From: DOZZ01 sp963792655
GTDB lineage: Bacteria; Acidobacteriota; Terriglobia; Bryobacterales; Bryobacteraceae
Direction of reading: 5' to 3'
NCBI GenBank assembly: GCA_963792655.1
Contig: CAWBWU010000005.1
Coordinates: forward strand, 186,001 to 250,000
Length of the DNA: 64,000 bases
Positions 37,595 through 47,216 of the stretch are shown piece by piece. A program made the position numbers and the translations under genes. Numbering within the stretch: position 1 is the first letter of the stretch; the number at the start of each line of letters is the position of its first letter. Below the pieces are notes generated by a model. It saw nothing but the letters and a program-made list of their open reading frames with translations, was not told the DNA's origin and searched no databases.

Positions 37595-37897
37595 AAGTCT
37601 CCTTTCATCTCGCTAGGGGCTCGTATCCGAAACATGGGGCATACAACCGGTCCTGTATATCAGCTAAATAAACCCGGACTCGTTGACCAAATGCCGAGGT
37701 GATTGGGAAGGGAAAACCTGGAAATATCCCCGGCACGCCGGAGTATATACCTGTTGGTTTTCGCGCGCACGGGTATTCCGCTGCTGACACGCCCGCGGCA
37801 AACTTGGCCCTGCCGAGAGGGTGTCATGATCTCTCCGGTTGGCGCTCCCAACCAGAATTCCTGTACAGTCATTGGAGTTTGGAAACCACCTGAACTC
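37595..37897. other. Divergent intergenic region (303 nt)
   Basis: It separates the 731-residue protein gene (minus) from the esterase (plus). It must hold both promoters. I see a TATATA at 37743-37748 and a small CCGGC/GCCGG hairpin (37728-37739), but no confident promoter or RNA element. Short ORFs here overlap on both strands and show no family signature. Confidence 0.4.
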
Positions 37898-38972
37898 ATG
37901 AAAATCTTCATCTTGTCGCTGCTTGTTCTTTCTGCTGCGTTTGCGCAGATGCCGTCTGTGCCTTGCATCGCGCCTCCTACTCCGCCGCCGGCAAACGCGG
38001 CTAACCAAGCGCCCCGCCCCGGCCAGGCGCCGCGTCGAACGCCTCCAGCGCCGCTCAGTGCCGGCGATACTGCCGAGATCGCGAAACTGATGGACCTCCC
38101 CGCATGGGGACAGAACCTGTCTGACGGCGATTACTCACACGGACCTGCCTACCCTACGGCGCCCGAACTGGCGAAGCGCACCGGCGTTCCGGAAGGCAAG
38201 GTGGTCGAGTTCGTCATGAACTCTGCCGAGAGCAAGTTCTACCCCGGAATCAAACGGCGCGTTCCAGCGGCACGTCTGCGTCTATGTTCCGGCTAACTAT
38301 GTCGCGGGAACCGAAGTGCCGGTGATCGTGGCCGCAGACGCTTACGGCATGCGCTATAACTTGCCAACGATTCTCGACAACATGATTTACGACCAGCGGC
38401 TGCCTGCGATGGCTGCCGTGATGATCGACAACGGCGGGGCTGAACGGAGCCTGGAGTACGACACCGTCTCATCCAAATACGCGGATTTCGTCGAAGCAGA
38501 AGTATTGCCGCGCGCGGAGAAGGAAGCGAACATCAAGCTCTCGAAGAACCCCGATGCGCGCATGACACTGGGTGGCAGTTCAGGCGCAGCAGTCGCGATG
38601 ACGATGGCGTGGTTTCACCCGGAGCTGTACCACCGTGTGCTCAGCTACTCCGGAACGTTTGTGAATCTCCGCAACGGCCCGGAAGCTCCGCTCGGGGCAT
38701 ACGAATATATCGAGCACCTGTTCCCGGGAAGTGAGAAGAAGCCGTTTCGAATCTGGATCCAGGTATCTGAGAACGACAATGGCTCAAAGACCGCATCGGA
38801 AGGGCGGCGCAATTGGGTCATCGCCAATTCGCGGTTGGCGAAAGTCCTGAAGGATAAGGGCTACGCTTATCAATTTGTGTATTCGAAGGGTGCGGGACAT
38901 ACGCAGAGGAAGGTGATTAACAACTCTCTCCCGCAGGCGCTTGAATACGTGTGGCTGGGTTACACGCGATAG
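37898..38972 (+). CDS. Secreted esterase of the enterochelin-esterase-like alpha/beta hydrolase fold (one frameshift)
   Basis: ATG 37898 begins a signal peptide (MKIFILSLLVLSAAFAQMPS) followed by a Pro/Ala-rich linker. The catalytic fold has VPVIVAADAYGMRYNLPTIL, MAAVMIDNGGAERSLEYD, the nucleophile elbow MTLGGSSGAAVAMTMAW with Ser in GGSSGA, and a C-terminal SKGAGHTQRKV with the likely catalytic His. An extra base near 38260 splits the frame; correction gives KRAFQRHVCVYVPANYVAGT. Corrected length is about 357 residues. The family hydrolyses esters such as siderophores, feruloyl or acetyl groups; substrate unknown. Confidence 0.82.
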
Positions 38973-38997
38973 CCGGTATTCAATTGCAATAGTGAAA

Positions 38998-39074
38998 TGG
39001 TCGGGGCGGTGGGATTTGAACTCACGACCCCCTGCGCCCAAGGCAGGTGCGCTACCAGGCTGCGCTACGCCCCG
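38998..39074 (-). tRNA. tRNA-Pro (anticodon TGG)
   Basis: A 77-nt cloverleaf on the minus strand. The acceptor stem pairs CGGGGCG with CGCCCCG, the discriminator is A, and the 3' CCA is encoded (38998-39000). The anticodon stem CCTGC/GCAGG encloses loop CTTGGGC, giving anticodon TGG. The T-loop GTTCAAATC and D-loop with GG are present. Confidence 0.96.
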
Positions 39075-39139
39075 ACGTTTTTGGCTGGTTCTTCTATTCT
39101 AGACCAAGCGGATGGCTCACGCGCTCTCGTCGTGAAACT

Positions 39140-39164
39140 CCACTTGCTCACGCGCGTGGCACGT
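39140..39164 (+). repeat. Dispersed 25-nt intergenic repeat, copy 3
   Basis: CCACTTGCTCACGCGCGTGG followed by CACGT, 66 nt from the tRNA-Pro gene. GTCAGAGGCGCG follows at 39174, as it does after copy 1. Confidence 0.65.
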
Positions 39165-39247
39165 AGGGCGGCCCGTCAGAGGCGCGGACGCCAGCACTGC
39201 ACATTCGTCAAACGCAGTTTTAGGAAACTACGGTTTGCTGCGCGCGG

Positions 39248-41324
39248 CTATTTCGAATTGGTGTGCGTCTCCGCCCGCTGGGACCACTTCTTCCATATCG
39301 CCGGGTTCTCCAGCATTTTGATGTAGACGCCGCCGACAACTGAGCGCGCCTGGAAGCCCTGCTGTTTGCCGTCGAGGGTGCCGTACCAGTCGGAGAGGGG
39401 CACGCGTGTGGGCGTTTCGTTGGCGAATTTGTAGGCAGGGTCGGAGATCGCGAGGAAGTCGGGCTGGTTGTCGGCTAGCGTGGCCGTCCAGATCACCCAA
39501 TCGAGTTTCGTGTAGCGTTCGCGGTTGTCGAGGGGCAGCCCGAAGGCATTTTGCTTTGTTTTGTAGAACGCGATCTCCTGCGTCGCTACCTGCTTCGGAA
39601 AAACGTGAAAGCCGAGCAGTTTGTCCCAGACCAGGTTGTACTTCTGGCTCCAGGAGCCCGGCTGATTGAACGCCAGGCGGTAGTGGCCGGACTCTTCCGC
39701 AGCGGCCGTCCAGTCTTTGGCCATCACGGTTGCTTCGCGCTTGCCCTTGTCGCCCATCTCGTCATAACTTGCAATACCCAGAATCGCCTTAATTGCTAAG
39801 TTGCTGTTATCGGCTAAGTGGCCGGCAAAATCGTCTGTACTGAGCTGGTTGCCCGGGCGGAGACCATACTTAGCCAGATAGTCTTTCCACTTAGTGAGAA
39901 CTGGCCAGTAGTGATGAGCGAATGACGTGTCGCCGCTGGCCATTTCGAGTGCGCGCAGCAGGATGAGCATGTTCCCACTCTCCTCGACGGGCATTTGATT
40001 CTCTTCGCTCTTCTCACCACCTCCATAAAGCTGCCCATTCGCCAGCGGATACTTGCCAAGGTCGTGGGGTGCGTACGGCCACGGCCAGCGCGGCAGCGAC
40101 GAGTAGTCGAGAATGGGCCGGAGTTGCGCGCGTAACAGTTCGGGGTTCAGCAGCAAGAAGAACGGCGAGGAAGGATAAGTCACGTCGACGGTATCGATCG
40201 AACCGTTGCTGAAGTTTTCTTTGGAGAAGTAGAGAGGCGTATTATCCAGGTCCGCCACTAACTTATGTGCGCCCAAGGTTTGTCTGTACGCCAGGATCGC
40301 TAGGGCGGCGTACTTATCGCCACCGGCGGCTACTAAGTCGGCAGTTAAGTCGCGGATCGAACGTTTGGCAGCGCGCCCGCAACTCACCAAACTGGGCTTC
40401 GGCCGTAGTTAGCAACGTTGCCGCGGTCATCCCTTTGCGGCGCCACCACGGACGCAGGCGGCGCTGGAAATACTCGACCGAGAAGCCATCGTCATAGGCC
40501 AACAGGAAGTGACGCTCGGCCACTGACGTCCCCACCGGCCCGAGATCGAACATTCCGGCTGCCGTCGGTCCATCATTGTTTGCTGCGCGCGGTGTGTCCA
40601 GATCGTCTGCCGCCGGGAATGCGCCGCTCGCAGCAAACTGCATGCGCGCATCGCGATTGCCCGCTGCTACTTGTCCGCCCGGCGCGGCCAGGTAGAAGTA
40701 GCCCCAATCGATCCTCAGATTGTCACCAGACTTGCCAAGCACTGGCTGTTCGGCCGAGCCCAGCCGAACCGTTTGCATGCCGGCAATCTGGTATCGCGCC
40801 GAAACTACTTTCTGTTCGCCGCTATTCACCGCCAATTGCGAACCGGCATCCAGAAACACAGAGACGTTGTGCGTGCGGCTATCCGTCGCATTCGCGCCGA
40901 CGATCAGATACGTCACGGGCCGCGACACCAGGTCCATATCCGATGCGATTACCGGGGTCAGAAAAGTAACCGCAAGATGCACGCCCGCAGCATCGAAGCC
41001 GTATGCCGTTTGCGTCGGCGTGACGACGCGCGAAACCTGTTTCATCGGGGCAGCCTCGCGCGGTTGAGTGCCCATGAAGCGGTACGTCGCGCCATCGATG
41101 CGCACGAGACCGTTCAGCGGCTGATCCGTTCCGGTCCAGTGTTTGGTGGGCGATCCGGTCAGTTCATCGCCCATCGACCAGACGCTGAAATAGGGATCAT
41201 GCACAATCAACGGCACAGCCGGCGGGCGCAGCGGAGCCTGCGCACACAACGTGTAACTGACCAGCACGAGCGCGGACGCCCGAACCCCAGAACAGATCGC
41301 TCGAATACTCAACCTTGGCCTCAC
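39248..41324 (-). CDS. Secreted DUF4965/DUF5127 glutaminase-like protein (one frameshift)
   Basis: I start at GTG 41324, which overlaps the LacI stop as GTGA. A signal peptide (ASALVLVSYTLCAQAP) follows. The N-terminal domain (PLIVHDPYFSVWSMGDELTG, KHWTGTDQPLNGLVRIDGAT) and the C-terminal helical domain (PWPYAPHDLGKYPLANGQLY, QMPVEESGNMLILLRALEMA, LSTDDFAGHLADNSNLAIKA, YNLVWDKLLGFHVFP) match the DUF5127-DUF4965-DUF1793 glutaminase (GtaA-like) architecture. An extra T near 40356 splits the ORF; correction gives CQTSIRDLTADLVAAGGDKY. Corrected length is about 692 residues. It may be an extracytoplasmic glutaminase or a glycosidase-like (alpha/alpha)6 enzyme. It is coupled to the LacI regulator. 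Confidence 0.84.
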
Positions 41325-42331
41325 TTGATCGTTTGCGTTGGCGCCGTCGCGGTCGACTGCCGGACCACCAGGCTCGTCTCCACGCGGTACTCTTTCCCGC
41401 TTAATTGCGGATTCGAAATCATATCCCACAGTGCGCGGAACGCAAGCCGACCGATCTCTTCCCGCGGAACCGCAACCGTCGTAAGCGCCGGCTGCGTGTA
41501 CTGTGCGAAGGAGATGTCGTCGAAGCCCACGACGGAAACTTGCGAAGGAACAGCGATTCCGCGATCGTATAAACAATGCAGTGCACCGATCGCCGTCAGA
41601 TCGTTGCCCGCCACAATCGCAGTCTGACAGGCGCCGCTTCCAAGCAGCTTCGAGCACGCATAGTAACCGCCGCGAACGGAAAAATCGGAGTCGATCGCGC
41701 CCTGTACCTGCAAATCGCGCGCACGCGCACAGTCGAGAAAAGCTTGCTTGCGGCGGCGCGCAGAGTGCAGGTGCAGCGGTCCGCCAATGAACGACACACG
41801 GCGATGGCCAGACTGGGTAATGTGATCGAGAGCCTCGGCAATCCCGTGTTCGTAGTCGATCGTGATGTTGCTGACGTAACGGTCGATGCGGCCCAAGTCC
41901 AGGTAGACGGCGGCAATCTGTTTCGCCACCAGCAACTCGGACACGGACGCTTCGATCTGCGATGTCAGAATAGCCACGCCCGGCACCTGCAGGCTGATCA
42001 TGCGCTTGACGCAGTGCAGCGTGCGTTGAATATCGTAGTTCGTATTGAGAACCACCGGTTCCATCTCGTGCGAAAGCGCCTGGTCCTGAAACATCGAAGT
42101 GATCTCAGGAAAAAACGGGTTCCGCATATCGGAGATGATCAGGCCCAGGAAACTGCTGCGGCCGGCCGCCAGGTTGCGCGCTGTCTGGTTGGTTGAATAT
42201 CCCAGTTCGCGAATGGCGGAACGGACGCGCTCTTCGGTTTCTGCGCGAGTAGGCCGCGTCCCGTTCACGACGTGCGATACCGTCGCCACCGACAGGCCAG
42301 CCTTCTTCGCAACGTCCCGGATACTTGCCAT
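41321..42331 (-). CDS. LacI-family transcriptional regulator
   Basis: ATG 42331 is chosen because it starts exactly at the DNA-binding domain (MASIRDVAKKAGLSVATVSH, VVNGTRPTRAETEERVRSAI, hinge QTARNLAAGRS); about 336 residues. The periplasmic-binding-protein-like sensor follows (GLIISDMRNPFFPEI, VSFIGGPLHLHSARRRKQAF, TAIVAGNDLTAIGALHCLYD, VVGFDDISFAQYTQPALTTV). It faces TonB receptor 3 across a promoter region with palindromic sites and is coupled to the glutaminase-like gene downstream. It likely represses both arms in response to a sugar or related ligand. Confidence 0.93.
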   Translation of the reverse strand: MASIRDVAKKAGLSVATVSHVVNGTRPTRAETEERVRSAIRELGYSTNQTARNLAAGRSSFLGLIISDMRNPFFPEITSMFQDQALSHEMEPVVLNTNYDIQRTLHCVKRMISLQVPGVAILTSQIEASVSELLVAKQIAAVYLDLGRIDRYVSNITIDYEHGIAEALDHITQSGHRRVSFIGGPLHLHSARRRKQAFLDCARARDLQVQGAIDSDFSVRGGYYACSKLLGSGACQTAIVAGNDLTAIGALHCLYDRGIAVPSQVSVVGFDDISFAQYTQPALTTVAVPREEIGRLAFRALWDMISNPQLSGKEYRVETSLVVRQSTATAPTQTIK

Positions 42332-42394
42332 GAGGACTCGACGGTCAGAATAGTACAAACGGTTACGGTTGCTCGTAAAAGTCAGAGCGAACTG

Positions 42395-42448
42395 TTGACA
42401 AGCATACTCCTTTAACGCTACATGTAACGTTACGTAAACGTTTCACGG
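42395..42448 (+). promoter_or_regulatory. Promoter and LacI-type operator between lacI-like gene and TonB receptor 3
   Basis: TTGACA (42395-42400) is a good -35 box, with a possible -10 at 42419-42424 (TACATG, 18-nt spacing). Immediately downstream are the perfect palindrome GTAACGTTAC (42424-42433) and the near-palindrome GTAAACGTTTCAC (42434-42446) centred on a CG dinucleotide, typical of LacI-family operators. The placement would block the receptor promoter. Confidence 0.6.
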
Positions 42449-42485
42449 GTCTTGCTGTTTCGAAATCTGGGATCGAGGTGTTCCT

Positions 42486-45400
42486 TTGTCGAAGCAACCT
42501 TTTTTCCGCGCGATTCACATCTTTCTTCTGGCGTCGGTAAGTGCAGTTCCACTTTCGGCGCAATACACCAGCAACATACAAGGCACAGTTCAGGATCAGT
42601 CTGGCGGCGTGCTGCCAGGCGTGAGTCTGCGCCTGCGCAACCTACAGACGGGCGTGACGTCGTCGGCGCAGTCGAACAGCTCCGGCACCTACCGCTTCTC
42701 GAGTCTTCCGCCGGGCGATTACGAGGTGACGGCGGAGCAGGCTGGCTTCACGGCTGCAACGTCGCGGTTAACCGTTTTAACCGAACAGAGCGCGGCTCTG
42801 AATCTGACGCTTACGGTTGCCGGCGCAAACACACAAGTTTCGGTGACCGCAGAAGCGCCTCCCATCGCCACGGAGGACGCGCGTCTTGAGACGACCATCC
42901 GCACGCAACAGCTACAGGATTTGCCTGTACAGGGGCGAAATTTTCTTAGCCTTGTTGCCGTGGCTCCCGGCATTACCGGACACGGCGCCGTGGGCGATGG
43001 CGCGCCAGGCGACGCGCCGGATAACTTCTCGACGGAGAAGACGGTCGATGCCAGCGGTAATGGACGCAATCAGAGCGGCAATCAGTTCACGATCGACGGT
43101 CTGAACATCACGAGCAACATCTTACAGGGCACTGCAAACCTGACGCCGAACCCCGACTCGGTGCAGGAGATGTCGATCCAGACCAACACGTTCAACGTGG
43201 AGCACGGCCGCGGCAGTTCCGTTCAGATTGCGATTACGACGAAGTCGGGCACGAACGGCTTTCACGGCACCGGTGCTTACTTCTTCAACAACCAGGATCT
43301 GCGCGCGCGTACCGAATTTACCAGCAAGTACCAGCCGTTTAAGAAGCACGACATCTCCGCCACCTTCGGCGGCCCGATCATCAAGAACCACACGTTCTTC
43401 TTCGCGTCGGTCGAGCCGCTGCGTTCGCAGGTGTCACAACGCAACCTCTGTGCATGTGTTTGAAAGCCCGCAGTTCATCTCCTTTGCGCAGCAGGCATTC
43501 CCCAACACGCTGGGGACAAAGCTTCTCACCGCTTATCCTTTGACCAACGTCGGAATTCTAAGCACCAACGAAACGGCGCAACAGGCGTTTGGTTCCGCCT
43601 GCGGTACCGCGGCATCCGGAAACATCCCGTGCAACCTGCCGGTGCTGGTGAACGGGACGTTTCAGACAAGCCCTTTCCGTAACGCGCTGCAGTATAACTT
43701 CCGCTTCGATCAATACTTCGAGAAAGACCGCTTCTACTTCAGCCTGTACAAGGTGAACCTCGACACCGAGAACATTGCTATCCGCAAAGGCTTCTACGAC
43801 GTTGGCAACAACAATACCAACGCCTATCAAGCCGCGTGGACACACATCTTCAACCCTTCGCTGTTGAACGAAGTCAGCTATGGACAGATTCGTGTTCAAG
43901 GCAGCAGCGGCGCAACCACAGGCATTCCATTCCACGTGCCGGACATCGGCATCAACGGTTCCGAAGGCATCAACGGACCCTGGGGTCCGGCCACGTTTAT
44001 TCAGCACAACTACAACTGGCGCGACGTAGTGAGTGCGGTGCGCGGGCGCCACTCGCTGAAATTCGGCGTGGAGTATTGGACTGGTGACGATGACGCGCAG
44101 TTCGGCGGCGCATACTATCGCCCGCACTTTCAGTTCAACAGCCTGCTCGATCTTGATTCGCGATCAACCCTATTCGGAAAGCGGCGTGAACTTCAATCCG
44201 CTGACAGGAAAACCGGCCGACGGCGCGTATCGACATCTGCTCGACACCTACGGTGCGTTCGTGCAGGATGAGTGGCGCGCAAATCCGCGGCTCACCATCA
44301 CCGCCGGGATTCGCTGGGATGATTACGGCAATCCGCATCCTGACACCAAGACCGGCCCCGAAGGCAACGTGTTTCTGGGTTCCGGCAGCGACCTGAATAC
44401 GCAAGTCTCGAACGCGGTGATCAAGACCGTCAGCCATACTTATGCGGGCCGGTTGAACAACAACTGGAGCCCTCGTGTTGGCTTCGCTTACAACCCGGAT
44501 GGCGAAGGACGCATGTTGTTCCGCGGCGGCGTGGGGCTTTATCACAACTGGATTCCGCTCGGCGAGGATAACCGCATTCGCCAGAACCCTCCCGGCCTGA
44601 TCACGCCGACGTTCCTGCGTGGGCGATAAAATCCCACCGAACTTCGCACTCGGGACGAGCGATGTTTCTCCGTTCGGCTTCCCTACTCCCACGCTGACCG
44701 CCGGTGCGCTCGACGCGCGTGGTGGACTTGCTGGCGTGCGCGCGAACGCGGGTGGCATCGACCCGCACATCAAAGCCGATAGCACCGTGATCTACACCGC
44801 AGGCGTCGAACGGCAATTGCCATGGCGCATGGTTGCGGGCGCAACTTATAGCGGCTCTTACACGTACAACGGCTTGATCGGCACTGACATCAATCGCTTT
44901 CCCGGCGATCTGCTGGATGGTACGTTGAACCGCTTGAACCCGAGCTTCGGGACCATCTACTACGAGTTCAACGGCAACACCATCAAGTACAACGCGGGCA
45001 TTTTCACGTTGCGCCAGAACCTGGGCCGCACATCGTGGCAGGCGTCCTACACGCTTTCGAAGGTGACGGATTACGGGCAGGCCGGCTCGCGCATCAATCG
45101 TGACCCTGGCTACGCGGTGCCCACGCAGTACAACTTGAGCCAATACGAAGCCCCGGCCGATTGGGATGCGCGCCATCGCTTCTCGCTCTCGGCAACGTGG
45201 GAGATTCCGGGTCCGAGCCATGGCTTGGCCAAGATGGCTTTGGGCGGATGGGAATTGGGATCGGTGACGATTCTGCAATCCGGTAACCCGATCACGATCT
45301 TCAACGGTGCGCCGTTTGCTCCGCAACTGGATGCCAACGGAAAGGTTGTCGGGTTCGCACCGGGCAGCGGCGATTACAATGCCGACGGCGTCAACTTCGA

Positions 45401-45755
45401 TTTCCCGAACGCGCCGAGCGGCTTGCCTACCAGCTTCAGCCGTCAGCAGTACATCAACGGCATTGCACCGGCGTCAGCTTTCCCGCTGCCTGCGTTGGGC
45501 ACCGAAGGCAACTTGAAGCGCGGCACATTCCGCAACCCGGGCTTCATCAACGTGGATGCGAGCATGATCAAGAACAATCGTGTGGAGATGTTCCACGACA
45601 CGGTTAACCTTCAGCTTCGCTTTGAGTTCTTCAACGTGCTCAACCGCGTCAACCTGCAAGGCATCCATACGGATCTGAACGATCCAAACTTCGGCAAGTC
45701 CACCAGCACCTACGATCCGCGGATTATCCAACTGGGTGCGCGACTGGTTTTCTAA
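42486..45755 (+). CDS. TonB-dependent receptor 3, Oar-like (three frameshifts)
   Basis: A TTG start at 42486 lies 8 nt after GAGG and opens a signal peptide (RAIHIFLLASVSAVPLSAQ). The carboxypeptidase-regulatory domain shows NIQGTVQDQSGGVLPGVSLR and SGTYRFSSLPPGDYEV. The plug shows QLQDLPVQGRNFLSLVAVAP and FTIDGLNITSN. The barrel ends LGARLVF. Extra bases near 43438, 44150 and 44618 must be removed to rejoin RSQVSNATSVHVFES, IRDQPYSESGVNFNP and TFLVGDKIPPNFALG. Corrected length is about 1090 residues. A terminator follows at 45764. It is the first gene of the plus-strand arm of the LacI-controlled locus and probably imports a glycan or peptide-derived substrate. Confidence 0.87.
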
Positions 45756-45763
45756 TACACTGT

Positions 45764-45796
45764 GGGCAGGCGGGAATGGTCTCGCCTGCCCTTTTC
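45764..45796 (+). terminator. Rho-independent terminator after TonB receptor 3
   Basis: GGGCAGGCG (45764-45772) and CGCCTGCCC (45783-45791) form a perfect 9-bp stem with a 10-nt loop, followed by TTTT. It covers the nominal ATG (45776) of the next gene, so it may act as an attenuator that lowers downstream expression relative to the receptor. Confidence 0.8.
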
Positions 45797-47216
45797 AGCG
45801 TTTGCTCCGTGTGGCTTCTCCTTCTGCTTGTCTTGTCCGGCTCCGCAGCACAAACGGCTCCTTCTGCCGGTGATCCCAAGCGCGTGCTGGAGCGAGTCGA
45901 TTCTCTGTTGCACAACGATCCTGCGAATCCGCAACTGCTCACGGTGCGCGGTGCGGCGCTTGAGACATTAGGCCGCCGCAGCGAAGCGCTGCAGAGTTTC
46001 GAAAAAGCGCTCGCGATCTCGCCTAAGTATCTGGCTGCACTTGAGGGCGCGGCAGACATCACCTACCAGATGCATTCCGCTCGCGCGACGAATTTTCTGG
46101 CGCGCATCTTAGAGTTGGACAAGTCAAATGTGCCGGCTCATGCAATGTCCGGAGCACTGGCCTTTGAGTCGCACAACTGCGCGGCTGCTAGTAATCACTT
46201 CCAGGCAGCAGCGGAAATGGTCCGCACTGATTCCGTCGCGCTCGCGCAATGGGGCGAGTGTCTCGTCGTCCCTGAATCAGCTCGATGCCGGCATCCAACA
46301 CCTTCAGGAATCTCTCGCATTGCGCGGAGATGAGAAGGTCCGCTACAACCTTGCGCTTGCGCTGCACCTTGCCACGCGAGATGCAGAAGCTCTTCCGCTT
46401 GCGCGCGCGCTCAGGCCCGATGCCGATGCTCTCAACTTACTCGGCTCCATCTACGCGGCGCAAAATCAAGTTCCGGAGGCCATCGCCGCATTGCGCAAAG
46501 CGACGGAGCTCGCACCCCGCGATGAGCAGAACTATATCGATCTCGCCTCTGTATGTCTCGATCACCAGTCGTTCGATGTCGCAGAGGATGTAGTGAACGC
46601 CGGCCTTCACAACATTCCGGATTCAGCGGCGCTCTATACGCTGCGTGGCGCAATCGCTGCTCAGACATCCGATATCGAACGCTCCGCAGCCGACTTCGAA
46701 CACGCCAGGCGCTTGCAACCGGACCGCAGTTATGGCGACGTCGGACTCTCGTTACTATTACGCCAGCAGGACCAGGTCGACGCAGCCATCGCCGTGATCC
46801 GGCCGCGTCTGAAACAGAATCCCGATGACGCAACGCTGAATTTTCTGTTGGCCGACCTGCTCACCCGCAAGTCCGGCGAGATCGCGCCATCCGATTTGCA
46901 GGAAGCACGACGATTACTGACCAACGCAATTCGGCTTCAACCGAATATGGCGAAGGCGCATGCGGCGCTCGGCAAGTTGCTCTTTCAATCGGGCAATGCG
47001 CCGGATGCAGCTCGGGAGCTGAAGCGTGCGCTCGATTTGGACGCCTCCGATCGCGTCGCATTGAATCAATACATTCTGGTGCTGCGCCGTTTGAATCGAA
47101 ACGACGAAGCAACCGCGGCGGCACAACGGTTGAGAGATGTACTTGCTGATGCGCGCAGGAGCGAGGTCGAGACGAATCGCTTTCGCCTGGTGCGTCTGAA
47201 TCCTCCAGTGCAATGA
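45776..47216 (+). CDS. Secreted TPR protein (one frameshift)
   Basis: The leader VWLLLLLVLSGSAAQ is a signal peptide. About eight TPR units follow (LGRRSEALQSFEKALAISPK, YAAQNQVPEAIAALRKATEL, AKAHAALGKLLFQSGNAPDA, LKRALDLDASDRVALNQYIL). The ATG at 45776 lies inside a terminator hairpin, so GTG 45809 (start VWLLLLL) is an attractive alternative. One extra G near 46273 splits the frame; correction gives GECLVSLNQLDAGIQHLQES. Corrected length is about 480 residues. The stop overlaps the ATG of the CRTAC1-like gene (47213), indicating coupling. TPR proteins next to TonB receptors and CRTAC1 proteins recur in Acidobacteriota and may help substrate capture. Confidence 0.83.
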
